Counted from the first letter of the stretch, positions 27,177-35,407 are shown. The stretch is 64,000 nucleotides of DNA from Pseudogemmatithrix spongiicola (GCF_030623445.1 NZ_CP130613.1:992001-1056000); one strand, 5' to 3'. Program-made: numbers and translations. Notes: generated by a model not told the origin, from the letters alone.

Positions 27177-28293
27177 ACGGCGGCTCGTCGACGATCCCGG
27201 CCACCGCGCGATGCTGGCCGAGGCGCTGGGACCAGATTATGAGCTGGGGCCGATGGTGGGGCAGGGAGGCTTCGGCTGCGTGTACGAAGCGAAGGACCTC
27301 CGGCTCGGGCGGCGGCTGGCGGTGAAGGTGATCCGCCCCGACCTCGCGGGCGCGTCGGCCTTCGTGAAGCGCTTCCGGCAGGAAGGCGTGGCAATGGCGC
27401 GTCTGCGGCATCCGTCCATCGTGCCCATCTACGACATCAAGGAAGCGGGCGCGCTGATCTTCTACACGATGCCGTACATCGACGGACCGACGCTGGCGGC
27501 CAAGCTCGAGCGGCGCGGCGCACTGCCGCCGAAGGTCGCACAACGCGTGCTCATGGAGCTCTGCGATGCCGTTGCCGCCACGCATCGCGCCGGCATCCTG
27601 CACCGCGACATCAAGCCATCGAACGTGATCCTCGAGGGCGCACTGGAGAAGGTGTTGCTCATGGACTTCGGTGTCGCGCAGGTGACCGGGGCCGGCTACG
27701 ACACCGAGAGCGGTCAGGTCCTCGGCACACCGACGTACATGTCGCCCGAACACGCGGGCGGCGGACACGTCGTCGACCAGCGATCGGACATCTATTCGCT
27801 CGGCGTCGTGGGCTACCACTTGCTGACGGGCCGGCCGCCCTTCAGCGGCGACACCCCGATGGCGATCGTCGTGCAGCACATGTCGAACGATCCCGTTCCC
27901 ATCCGGCGCATCAATCCCTCGGTGCCCTTCGAGATTGCCGATGCCGTCGAACGTGCGCTGCGGAAGTCACCCGACGACCGGCATCAATCGGTGATGGAAA
28001 TGTGGGAGCAGCTGAGCCGTGCGACGTTCTTTCGCGAGGTGGACGAGCCGCTGCCGCCGGAGCCGCCGCGTGCGGTGGGGCGCCTCAGCGTGCTCGCGAC
28101 GTTCGTCAGCCTGATGCTGCTCGGCATCGCTTGGGCTTCCGCCCAGCGCTTGGCGATGGACGCGAGCGCGTTGGCCCCGTGGCAGTGGCTCGTCGCGGCG
28201 ACCGGCTGCGCCCTGCTCGCCGTCGTGCTGTCGCCCGTAGTGCGTGCATCACTGCGCGACTACCGACCGCGCTGGGCGTTCTGGAAGCGCTAA
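27160..28293 (+). CDS. Membrane-anchored Ser/Thr protein kinase
   Basis: Hanks-type kinase of 377 residues. The glycine loop is VGQGGFGCVYEA, with catalytic Lys56 (LAVKV), HRDIKPSN with Asp150, DFG at 169-171 and MSPEH in the activation segment; an RD-type kinase expected to be active. Residues 305-355 contain two hydrophobic helices (LSVLATFVSLMLLGIAW and WLVAATGCALLAVVLS), so both termini face the cytoplasm and there is no PASTA sensor. The start overlaps the pilT-like gene by 17 bases, indicating co-translation. The 3' end overlaps the convergent membrane gene by 45 bases. Confidence 0.93.
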   Translation: MRPSTERRLVDDPGHRAMLAEALGPDYELGPMVGQGGFGCVYEAKDLRLGRRLAVKVIRPDLAGASAFVKRFRQEGVAMARLRHPSIVPIYDIKEAGALIFYTMPYIDGPTLAAKLERRGALPPKVAQRVLMELCDAVAATHRAGILHRDIKPSNVILEGALEKVLLMDFGVAQVTGAGYDTESGQVLGTPTYMSPEHAGGGHVVDQRSDIYSLGVVGYHLLTGRPPFSGDTPMAIVVQHMSNDPVPIRRINPSVPFEIADAVERALRKSPDDRHQSVMEMWEQLSRATFFREVDEPLPPEPPRAVGRLSVLATFVSLMLLGIAWASAQRLAMDASALAPWQWLVAATGCALLAVVLSPVVRASLRDYRPRWAFWKR

Positions 28294-29325
28294 CACCACC
28301 GCCCACCACAGCACGACTCCGCTGCCCCCGACGGCTGCCGCGATGCCAAGTCCGCGGCTGTCGAGCAACGGCCATTCGACGCCCGCACCTCGAGCGATCA
28401 GCGCTCCGGACATCGTGGCCGCCGCGGCGTGATGCAGCCACCACGCCGCTGATGGAACCGCGGCGAGCAGCTGCCGCTGCGCCAAGGCGCTGAGGAACGG
28501 ACCGAGAATCAAGAAGTGAATTGCGCCCATTGCGACGTCGTGCGTGAGCGGCACGATGCCCGTCGCGACCACGACGAGACCGCCCGCCGCCGCGTACCAG
28601 GGCAGTGCAAAGACCGGGCGGTCGACGCGACGCGCGACGGCGAGCCAGTAGAGCGAGTGCAGCGCGAGCCCCACACGCGCGACGGCGGTCGGCCAGAGTC
28701 CGAGGGCCAGCGCCGAGAGCGTACCGGTGAGGAGGCTGCCCCACGCCAGCCGCTGCCGGAGGCCGAACGCCGTGACGGCGCCCGGTGCGACCACCAGAAA
28801 GAGCAACGCCGTGAGAAAGCTCTGCACGGCAGCCGCTGCGAACGCAGGATCGCTGCGCAGCGTCCGCGCGATCAACGGAATGCAGGCCAGCGCCAGCAGC
28901 GTCCCCGGCAGTACGGCGACCATGGGATCGTCGTGCTGCCGCGCCGCACGCGCGATGCGCCACGCGGCGACGATCCACAGCCCGCCGACGATCGTCGATC
29001 CTACGATTCCGAGCAGCCCGTAGCCACGCTGGATGAACCCAAGCGTCGCGATGACGGTCGCGATCGCATACAGCACGCGTTCCCAGCCACGGAGCGGAGC
29101 CGTCTTACTCGACGATTCCCATGCGAGCCACGCCAGCGGCACCAACACGGCGTAGTAGCCGAGGTGCGAGTGCGCATGGCGGAGGTTCGGAAATGTGAGC
29201 GCCGCAGGGAGGGCGAAACCGACGCCGGCGAGGAACCACCGCAGCCAGAATCCCAGCGCGATCGTGCCGAGCAGCGCCGCCAGCACGATCGCGCGCCGCC
29301 GGTCGCGCGGGCGGCCGTCCGCCAT
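28249..29325 (-). CDS. Polytopic membrane protein, possibly heme-copper-oxidase related
   Basis: A 358-residue protein with about ten hydrophobic helices and a His-rich segment near the N terminus (LRHAHSHLGYYAVLVPLAWLAW) plus later His (HSLYWLAVARR, PLTHDVAMGAIHFLILGP, WWLHHAAAATMSG). The His placement recalls subunit I-like proteins of the heme-copper oxidase family, but the canonical copper triad is not clear. It starts directly after the stop of the small membrane gene (TGA-ATG), so it belongs to the cysteine desulfurase operon. Function unknown. Confidence 0.6.
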   Translation of the reverse strand: MADGRPRDRRRAIVLAALLGTIALGFWLRWFLAGVGFALPAALTFPNLRHAHSHLGYYAVLVPLAWLAWESSSKTAPLRGWERVLYAIATVIATLGFIQRGYGLLGIVGSTIVGGLWIVAAWRIARAARQHDDPMVAVLPGTLLALACIPLIARTLRSDPAFAAAAVQSFLTALLFLVVAPGAVTAFGLRQRLAWGSLLTGTLSALALGLWPTAVARVGLALHSLYWLAVARRVDRPVFALPWYAAAGGLVVVATGIVPLTHDVAMGAIHFLILGPFLSALAQRQLLAAVPSAAWWLHHAAAATMSGALIARGAGVEWPLLDSRGLGIAAAVGGSGVVLWWAVVLALPERPARSVVAQ

Positions 29326-29763
29326 TCAGCGACCGTCGGGGTTGGCGCCCGAGCTCCGGATGCGCGGCCACATCCCGAGGAAGAACACCGCGAGCCCGAG
29401 GACTTGCAGCGCCGCCGCGCCAACGATCGCGGCGCGCCAGGCGCTGCCCGTCGTGTCACCGAGCCACGATTCCAGCACGACGCGCGTCGCCGTGCCGCCC
29501 GCGATGCCCCACCACGCGATCTCCGCGAGCACAGGCTTGTAGCGGGCATCGCCACTGCGCGCGCGCGGGAACATCCACAGCGCCACGCCGGCAATCATCA
29601 TCAACACGAAGCCCACCAGCAGCGCGTGCGTGTGGGCGCTGCGCAGGCGCCAGGCCGTCGGGATCCCGAACTCGCGGCCGAGCAGCATCCAGAATCCCAG
29701 CGCCAGCCCCACGAGGAGGAAGGCGATCGCCGTCTTCAGGTAACGGCGAACCAGCGGGTTCAC
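29326..29763 (-). CDS. Small cbb3/NorB-like membrane protein
   Basis: A 145-residue membrane protein with four predicted helices. The first (LKTAIAFLLVGLALGFWML) and the following SAHTHALLVGFVLMMIAGVALWMFPR resemble the N-terminal part of cytochrome oxidase subunit I-like proteins that carry a heme-ligand His. GTG 29763 overlaps the cysteine desulfurase stop (GTGA). The longer open frame upstream lies inside the desulfurase gene and is rejected. With the next gene it may form a two-subunit membrane unit. Confidence 0.65.
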   Translation of the reverse strand: MNPLVRRYLKTAIAFLLVGLALGFWMLLGREFGIPTAWRLRSAHTHALLVGFVLMMIAGVALWMFPRARSGDARYKPVLAEIAWWGIAGGTATRVVLESWLGDTTGSAWRAAIVGAAALQVLGLAVFFLGMWPRIRSSGANPDGR

Positions 29764-30926
29764 GCGACTCCGCTCAAGCCTCGCGCCTTCGCAATCAGCG
29801 CCGGGAACAGCTCGGCCACCCGCTCCACGTCGGCCGCCGTGTTCAACGCGCCGAACGAGATGCGGATCGCCGCGTTGGCGAGGTCGGCGCGCACGCCCAT
29901 CGCGCTCAACACGTGCGACGGCGTGATGCTCCCGCTCTGGCAGGCGGAGCCGCTGGAACAGGCCACGCCCTGCAGGTCCAGCGCCATGAGCAGCGATTCG
30001 GAGTCCGTGCCGGGTACCGAGATGCTCAAGATATGCGGCGCCCGCGGTGCCCCGCGGCCGTGCACCAGCGCGTCCGGGATGCGCTCCAGCAAGCGCGCTT
30101 CCAGGCGGTCGCGCATCTCCGCGTTCGCCTTCCAATGCGCCTCGCGCTCCTCGAGCGCGAGCTCCATCGCCCGCGCGAGGCCGACGGCGGCGGCCACGTT
30201 CTCGGTGCCAGGGCGGCGCCCGCGATCCTGCGACCCACCGAAGAACAGCGGCTCCAGCGGCGTGCCGCGACGGATGAAGAACGCACCGATGCCCTTCGGG
30301 GCGCCGAGCTTGTGGCCGCTCACGCACACGAAATCGAAGGGAATCGTCTTGGCGTTCACGTCCACCTTGCCGAAGGCTTGCACGGCATCCGTGTGGAACA
30401 CCGCACCCGCGGCCTTCGCCTGCTGCGCCAGCTCGGCGATCGGCTGGATCACGCCGGTCTCGTTGTTGATCCACATCACCGAGACGAGGGCGGTGTCGCC
30501 CGCGGTGATCTTGCGCGCCGCATCGGCGAGGTCCACCGTGCCGTCCGCCTGGACGTTCAGCAGGCGCTCCTCGGCCCCTTCCTTCGCCGCCTGATGCACG
30601 GCCTGCAGGACCGCCTTGTGTTCGATCGGGCTCGAGACGACGGCCTTCTTGCCCTGCGCCTTGAGGATGCGCCAGCCGCCCAGCACGGCGAGGTTGTCGC
30701 CCTCCGTCCCGCCGGAGGTGAAGCAGATCTCGTCAGCGGCGGCGCCCAGGCATCGGGCGACGCGCTCGCGGGCTTCATCGAGCGCGGCGCGGGCCTCGCG
30801 GCCCCAGCGATGCGTGGACGAGGGGTTCCCGAAGCGAGGGCCATAGAACGGCGTCATCGCCTCCAACACCTCCGGTCGGACCGGGGTGGTGGCGGCGTGG
30901 TCGAGGTAGATGGGCTGGGGGGCCAT
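29760..30926 (-). CDS. Cysteine desulfurase (IscS/NifS family)
   Basis: PLP enzyme converting cysteine to alanine and a protein-bound persulfide, 388 residues. It opens PIYLDHAATTPVRPEVLEAM, with TSGGTEGDNLAVLG, HTDAVQAFGKV, the cofactor lysine in VSGHKLGAPKG, RPGTENVAAAVG and the catalytic cysteine loop GVACSSGSACQSG. The Cys loop length fits the IscS-like class I group. ATG 30926 is used; the frame runs open to 31022, but upstream codons fall in a repeat. It probably feeds MnmA and Fe-S assembly. The start follows a TATATT box by six bases. Confidence 0.94.
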   Translation of the reverse strand: MAPQPIYLDHAATTPVRPEVLEAMTPFYGPRFGNPSSTHRWGREARAALDEARERVARCLGAAADEICFTSGGTEGDNLAVLGGWRILKAQGKKAVVSSPIEHKAVLQAVHQAAKEGAEERLLNVQADGTVDLADAARKITAGDTALVSVMWINNETGVIQPIAELAQQAKAAGAVFHTDAVQAFGKVDVNAKTIPFDFVCVSGHKLGAPKGIGAFFIRRGTPLEPLFFGGSQDRGRRPGTENVAAAVGLARAMELALEEREAHWKANAEMRDRLEARLLERIPDALVHGRGAPRAPHILSISVPGTDSESLLMALDLQGVACSSGSACQSGSITPSHVLSAMGVRADLANAAIRISFGALNTAADVERVAELFPALIAKARGLSGVA

Positions 30927-30932
30927 TCCGGA

Positions 30933-30938
30933 AATATA
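30933..30938 (-). promoter_or_regulatory. Candidate -10 box of the cysteine desulfurase gene
   Basis: TATATT on the minus strand ends six bases before the ATG (30926), the same spacing seen between the ffs -10 and its RNA end. No ribosome site intervenes, so a leaderless mRNA is likely. Confidence 0.5.
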
Positions 30939-30960
30939 GACCGGTCCTAGGGCAACTGCA

Positions 30961-31020
30961 GTTGGGAGTTGGGAGTGGGGAGTTGGAAGCCGTTGACTCA
31001 CAACTCCCGGCTTCCAACTC
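30961..31020 (-). repeat. GTTGGGA periodic repeat and 13-bp hairpin
   Basis: GTTGGGAGTTGGGAGTGGGGAG (as 7-base units) leads into an inverted repeat, GAGTTGGAAGCCG (30980-30992) with CGGCTTCCAACTC (31008-31020), loop 15 bases. It follows the stop of the nuclease-like gene on the minus strand, so it may act as its terminator, though no U-tract is present. The combination of short periodic units and a palindromic arm resembles the CACGAAG repeat near 11.5 kb. Confidence 0.6.
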
Positions 31021-31028
31021 ACTACCTC

Positions 31029-31463
31029 TCATTCCAAGAACTGGACTTCGTGCAGCCGCATACTGGTCGCGTCGAATAGGAAAATGCGGTCCACACCGAA
31101 GATTGCGCAGTACTCCCGCAACTGCCGACGCGTGGGCGGGAATCGGGGGTCGGCGGCCTCGCCAGTCTTTACCTCCACCAGCAAGAGCTCATCGTCCCGC
31201 CGCACGAGCAGGTCGGCCCGCACGTCGAACTCCGCGACGCGGCCGTTGATATGCATGGTGCAGCGGCGCTGCGCTTGGCGCTCCACGATGACGTAGCCGC
31301 GGGCCGCCAACCAGCGCTCGGCATCCTCCTCTCCCTCGGACGCGATACCCATCCGCGTGTGGAGCAAACGCGCCTTCCACCAGCGGCGGACCTGCAGGGT
31401 CAGCAACACCGCCAGGCCGGCGGCGAGAACGGCGACCAGGGCGAGCAGGAGGGACGTCCGCAT
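31029..31463 (-). CDS. Membrane-anchored PD-(D/E)XK nuclease-like protein
   Basis: A 144-residue protein: one N-terminal transmembrane helix (about 4-24, LLLALVAVLAAGLAVLL), then a domain like the YraN/archaeal resolvase fold. The region GEEDAERWLAARGYVIVER is followed by the nuclease core VAEFDVRADLLV..LLLVEVKTGE, supplying the D and E-x-K residues of PD-(D/E)XK enzymes. The catalytic residues appear intact. Anchoring a nuclease fold to the membrane is unusual; the substrate is unknown. Confidence 0.7.
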   Translation of the reverse strand: MRTSLLLALVAVLAAGLAVLLTLQVRRWWKARLLHTRMGIASEGEEDAERWLAARGYVIVERQAQRRCTMHINGRVAEFDVRADLLVRRDDELLLVEVKTGEAADPRFPPTRRQLREYCAIFGVDRIFLFDATSMRLHEVQFLE

Positions 31464-31519
31464 GGGTGGAGGCTAGATATTCGACACCGGAAGCGCCATT
31501 GTGCGTAGGGAGTCCAGCA

Positions 31520-32218
31520 ATGCGCCGTCCCCTCATCCGCCCCCTGATCGCTCCACCGTCCGGCAGTCCGGTCGGGGCGCTCGTGAGCGCCCTCACGCAT
31601 GTGCTGGTTGGCGTCGCGATCGTGGGGGGGCCGATCGCCGGCAAGGCGGTCCTCGACTCCTGGGACGAGCTGCCCGAGGGCCTGCGCTTTCTCGTGCCGC
31701 CGCCCAAGGCCCCTCCCACGATGGAACCCGCCCTGAACTACGCGCCTGGGGCGGGTGACGGTGGCACCTCGACAGCGACCGTGGAGCGCGACGACGGACA
31801 GCGCCGCGCCGGTGCCCGAGCGGCGCCGGCCAACGCGGGCGTCGACGCACCGGTCCCGACGCTCGACGCGGCGAGCGAGGCGGCCGCGATGAGCGCGATG
31901 CTCGCGACCTCCTATCAGCTACTCGAAGTCGACTCGGCCGCCACGCGCGATCCATCGAGCGCGGCGCCATTGTATCCGCCGGACCTCGAGACCCGCGGCA
32001 TCGAAGGCCACGTCATCATCCGCTTCGTGGTGGATTCGACCGGGGTCGTCGACATGCGCACGATCCTCACCGTCGAGGCCACGCACGCGGCCTTTGACCG
32101 TGCCGTCCGCGACGCGCTTCCGCTCATGCGCTTCCGTCCCGCCAAGGTCGGGAACAAACCGGTGCGCCAGCTCGCTGAACAACTGTTCCGCTTCGAGATC
32201 CCGCGCACCGTCCCGTAG
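31520..32218 (+). CDS. TonB-C-domain protein
   Basis: A 232-residue protein with an N-terminal membrane helix (about 18-38), a Pro/Ala-rich linker and a C-terminal TonB-like domain (APLYPPDLETRGIEGHVIIRFVVDSTG, RFRPAKVGNKPVR). The linker lacks long X-Pro repeats. TonB proteins transmit energy to outer-membrane receptors, but ExbB/ExbD are not nearby, so it may be a stand-alone member. ATG 31520 follows AGGGAG; the frame extends to 31466 without support. The DinB-like gene follows after eight bases. Confidence 0.78.
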   Translation: MRRPLIRPLIAPPSGSPVGALVSALTHVLVGVAIVGGPIAGKAVLDSWDELPEGLRFLVPPPKAPPTMEPALNYAPGAGDGGTSTATVERDDGQRRAGARAAPANAGVDAPVPTLDAASEAAAMSAMLATSYQLLEVDSAATRDPSSAAPLYPPDLETRGIEGHVIIRFVVDSTGVVDMRTILTVEATHAAFDRAVRDALPLMRFRPAKVGNKPVRQLAEQLFRFEIPRTVP

Positions 32219-32226
32219 GTCCCCGT

Positions 32227-32817
32227 ATGCATCGAGAATCATCCCGCTGGCAGTCCGCCGAACGCGGCCACGCCGAGGCGGTGGCCGCGCTGCTCGTCGC
32301 GGCGTCGCTGGTTCCAGACCACAAGTGGACTGAGCCGCTCGGCCCCGGCCGCTGGTCGCCCGCACAGGTGCTGCTGCACATCGAGCAGAGCTATCGGCTC
32401 GGCGACGCGGCGCTGCGTGGCGGGCCGGGCATGCGGGTGCTGGCGCCGAGCCTCATCGCGTGGTTCGGGCGCAATGTCATGCTGCCGCTGATGACGCTTA
32501 CCGGCCGATTCCCGCGCAACGCCCCGGCGCCGCGCGAAGTACGCCCTGACGCGGCCACCGCGCACGCCATCCCGCGGCTCGAGCTCACGACGCGCGTGCA
32601 GGCCGCCGCCACCCAAGCGCTCGGTACGCTGCGCGAGGTGCTCGCGTCGGGCGCCCGAGCGCGCGTGACGCATGCCTACTTCGGCGCGCTCACGCCGTAT
32701 CAGACGTTGCGCATCCTCAACGCGCACACGCGGCATCACGCCAAGCTGCTCGCCCCGCCGAAGATCGTCGGGAAGTCGCAGCCCTGCGTGCCGGAGCTGG
32801 AGCAGATCGGGGTCTAG
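32227..32817 (+). CDS. DinB-superfamily protein
   Basis: A 196-residue four-helix-bundle protein of the DinB/YfiT type. The metal-binding His pattern is present: WSPAQVLLHIEQSY (first His) and LNAHTRHHAKLL (last pair). Such proteins include thiol-dependent transferases using bacillithiol or mycothiol; the bshB1 gene 8 kb away makes a bacillithiol partner possible, but this is inference. Start ATG eight bases after the TonB-C gene. Confidence 0.75.
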   Translation: MHRESSRWQSAERGHAEAVAALLVAASLVPDHKWTEPLGPGRWSPAQVLLHIEQSYRLGDAALRGGPGMRVLAPSLIAWFGRNVMLPLMTLTGRFPRNAPAPREVRPDAATAHAIPRLELTTRVQAAATQALGTLREVLASGARARVTHAYFGALTPYQTLRILNAHTRHHAKLLAPPKIVGKSQPCVPELEQIGV

Positions 32818-32829
32818 GCCCCGGTCGCG

Positions 32830-33384
32830 CTACTTCTTCTTCGCGGCGCGCGGGGCGGCGCGTTTCGCGGCGGGCTTCGCCGCTCTGGTGGCGGCCTTCT
32901 TCGCAGCGGTCTTGGCCGTGGGCTTCGCGCGTTGCCGCGGATCCAACGCCGAGTACCAGGCGAGGTGCGCATCCAAGGGCACGCGCCGGATCGCCTCGGC
33001 CACGACATCCAGCGCGAGGTCGTCCGTGGACTTGAAGCGAATGCAGCTCTTGCCCATGTCGAGCTTCTTGCCCTTGGGCCAGGCCTTCTTGATCCAGGCC
33101 TCGCCGGCGCTGCCTTCCGCGTACGCGGTCATGAGGTACAGCGAGCAGTGGTTCTTCTGCGACGCGAGGCAGATGTAGGGCAGGGGTTGCTTCGGGTCGC
33201 AGTGGTAGCCGAGCGGGAAGACGCGGTGCGGCACGTACCAGCCGATCATGCCGTACTGCATGCCTTCCTCGACGCGCGCGTCCACGTTTGCGCGGATCAC
33301 GTCCGCGACCGCTTGGATCGTCGCGCGACGATCGGCCGGGAGTTCCTGGAGATACTGCGCGACCTTCTTCGCCTTGCTCTGCAT
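32830..33384 (-). CDS. DUF1801/YdhG-like protein with basic tail
   Basis: A 184-residue cytoplasmic protein of the DUF1801 (YdhG, frataxin-like) group. It has VEEGMQYGMIGWYVPHRVFPLGYHC, ICLASQKNHCSLYL and GKSCIRFKSTDDLALDVVAEAIRR. The last 40 residues are an Ala/Lys/Pro repeat tail (AAKKAATRAAKPAAKRAA), histone-H1-like and potentially nucleic-acid binding, not part of the usual domain. Convergent to the DinB-like gene. Confidence 0.8.
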   Translation of the reverse strand: MQSKAKKVAQYLQELPADRRATIQAVADVIRANVDARVEEGMQYGMIGWYVPHRVFPLGYHCDPKQPLPYICLASQKNHCSLYLMTAYAEGSAGEAWIKKAWPKGKKLDMGKSCIRFKSTDDLALDVVAEAIRRVPLDAHLAWYSALDPRQRAKPTAKTAAKKAATRAAKPAAKRAAPRAAKKK

Positions 33385-33400
33385 GCTGCGCTCCGGTTGG

Positions 33401-34507
33401 CTACCTGCGCCAGAACCTCGCCAATTCGAGGCCGCCGCGCGAGAGCACCAGTTCGCCGCCCTCCAACCGCCACCAACCTCCGCCGCCCATCACCTCGGCG
33501 TAGCGCTTCTCGCGGGCCATCACGGTCGAGTCGGCGCACATCTTCATGGTGAGCGCTGCCGGCTGCGGCGCCAGCGTGAGCCCGCGGAGCACCGCGCGGC
33601 CGGTCCAGCGATTGCAGCCCGCGTGGCCGAACATCGTCGGCTCGCTGAGCACGAAGCGCAGGGTCGGTTGCTGCTCGCGCGCGAGGTCGCCGATGCGGAC
33701 GCCGTCGAGTGCGCCGAGCTGCCAGTCGCCAATCGCGATGTACGCCGTGACGGTCGTCGCCTCACAGGCCTCGCGGCGGTTCACGACGGCGAAGGAATCC
33801 ACCACGAAGGTCTCGACCTGCGTGCCTTCCTCGGCGCCGGCGCGGACCTGGAGCCGTCCCACCGCATCCACGAGGATCGCGGCGCCCGTGCCGAGGTTCT
33901 GCTCGCGATGCGCGCGCTGCAGGCGGATGAAGGCCGAGTCCCCGGCGACGGGGAACTGGATGCCGCCCTCGCAGGAGACCAGGGTCGCGGCGTCCGCCAT
34001 GTAGCGGAACTCGCCGCGGATGCGCGCCGGGGCTTGGAGATCGGACGGCATCGAAACGCGCACGAGCTCGAGCGGTTGCTCGCTCTCGATCGGCGAGCCG
34101 TCGCGGGCCAGCGTACGCAGCGTGAGCGCGCCGGTCATGGCGAAGCGGCGGGGCACGCTGTCCGTTCCGTAGAGCGCGACCACGGGCACTGAGTCTCGCG
34201 AGAGCGACCAGCGGCCCACGCGGACGCTCGCCGTGGCGTTGCCCTCGAGATAACGCTCGCGCAGGCGGTACGAGCCGTCGGGGTGCAGCACGAGCCAGGT
34301 CTCGATGCCCGCGCAGTCTGCGCAGGGCAGGGTGCCGGCGAAGCCGGCGGGGCGCGTGAGGCTGGGCAGCGAGTCGCCCGCTTCGAGGCGACGGACGCGC
34401 TCGCCGGGTAGCTCGGCGCTGGAGACGTCGGCGCCGCAGGCTACGCTCGTCAGGAGAACGAGGAAGCCTAGGGCAAGGCGGCTCGAGAAGAGGCGGGATG
34501 TGCGCAT
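33401..34507 (-). CDS. Lipoprotein with NlpE-like and META domains
   Basis: A 368-residue predicted lipoprotein: the signal LGFLVLLTSVAC places the lipidated Cys at about residue 24. Residues about 55-110 resemble NlpE, including the CxxC strand LPCADCAGIETWLVLHPDG. The middle part is beta-rich, and the C terminus is a META/HslJ domain (GDWQLGALDGVRI, AGCNRWTG, MKMCADSTVMAREKRY). Such envelope proteins sense or buffer surface and copper stress. ATG 34507 is chosen; the frame extends upstream inside other genes. Divergent from the TonB-plug gene. Confidence 0.82.
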   Translation of the reverse strand: MRTSRLFSSRLALGFLVLLTSVACGADVSSAELPGERVRRLEAGDSLPSLTRPAGFAGTLPCADCAGIETWLVLHPDGSYRLRERYLEGNATASVRVGRWSLSRDSVPVVALYGTDSVPRRFAMTGALTLRTLARDGSPIESEQPLELVRVSMPSDLQAPARIRGEFRYMADAATLVSCEGGIQFPVAGDSAFIRLQRAHREQNLGTGAAILVDAVGRLQVRAGAEEGTQVETFVVDSFAVVNRREACEATTVTAYIAIGDWQLGALDGVRIGDLAREQQPTLRFVLSEPTMFGHAGCNRWTGRAVLRGLTLAPQPAALTMKMCADSTVMAREKRYAEVMGGGGWWRLEGGELVLSRGGLELARFWRR

Positions 34508-34606
34508 TGAGGGTACAATCTCACGGGTTGCCGGCTCGGCGGGAAGCGTGGGGCCTATCCGTTCGGTCTCGGCGAGCGCCGTATCCTGCGTTCGGGGAGT
34601 GTGTAG

Positions 34607-35407
34607 ATGCAGCGACTCATGCTCGCACTGGTGCTCGGTGGTGCGCCTGCGATCGCGTCGGCGCAGGCTGCGTCGTCCGCATGGCGCGTCGTCGTCAGCG
34701 ACACGGCGGGCTTCACGGTTCCGTACGCAATCGTCGAGGCCAGCCCGGGCGGTCGCCGCGTCGCCGACGCCGAGGGGATCGCCATGTTTCCCCGGCCATC
34801 CCACGACTCCGTGTTGGTGCACGTACGCCGCATCGGATTCGCGGTCAGCTCCGGGTGGCTGCGCACGGATACCCCCGCGACCGTGCGGCTCACGCCACTG
34901 CCCCGCGCCCTGGAGGCGGTGAACGTCACTGAGCGGCAGAACACCCTCCTCGCGCAGCGCGGGTTCTACGACCGCATGGATCGCGTGCAGCGTGGAGCCA
35001 TTGTCGGCGAGTTCATCACGCCGGAAGACTTGGACCGGCTGAGTCCGATGACGCTCAGCCGTGCGCTCGTGGAGTCGCGCTATGTGCGCGTGGCGCGGAT
35101 GGGCGGGCCGAATCCCTCCAACGTGGTGTTCCTCGGGCGGGCCGACTGTGGTTTCACCGTGCTCGTCGATGGATTCCGCGTCGAGTCGCTGCAAGACGAC
35201 CTGCCGGGCCTGACGTCCATCAACCCTGGCGGTACCCGCCGCGGAGGAAGTCGCCCCAGCGTCGAGGAGCTGGTGAACGGCTCGGCCGTCGCGGCCATCG
35301 AGGTCTACCCGAGTGCCGCGAACGCACCGTCCGAGCTTCAGGCCCGCGCCATGGGCGGCCGCGGCAGCTGCGGGATCATCGCGGTCTGGACGGGCGGACG
35401 ACACTGA
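34607..35407 (+). CDS. Secreted carboxypeptidase-regulatory/TonB-plug protein without barrel
   Basis: A 266-residue exported protein: signal peptide 1-20 (LMLALVLGGAPAIASAQA), a small beta-sandwich like carboxypeptidase regulatory domains (VVVSDTAGFTVPYAIVEASPGG), and a plug-like region with ALEAVNVTERQ and a C-terminal VEELVNGSAVAAIEVYPS. TonB-dependent receptors have this order before a barrel, but here no barrel follows. Similar stand-alone proteins are frequent in Gemmatimonadota and Bacteroidota (family impression). It starts after a GGGGAG site; its end overlaps the DUF2231 gene. Confidence 0.72.
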   Translation: MQRLMLALVLGGAPAIASAQAASSAWRVVVSDTAGFTVPYAIVEASPGGRRVADAEGIAMFPRPSHDSVLVHVRRIGFAVSSGWLRTDTPATVRLTPLPRALEAVNVTERQNTLLAQRGFYDRMDRVQRGAIVGEFITPEDLDRLSPMTLSRALVESRYVRVARMGGPNPSNVVFLGRADCGFTVLVDGFRVESLQDDLPGLTSINPGGTRRGGSRPSVEELVNGSAVAAIEVYPSAANAPSELQARAMGGRGSCGIIAVWTGGRH

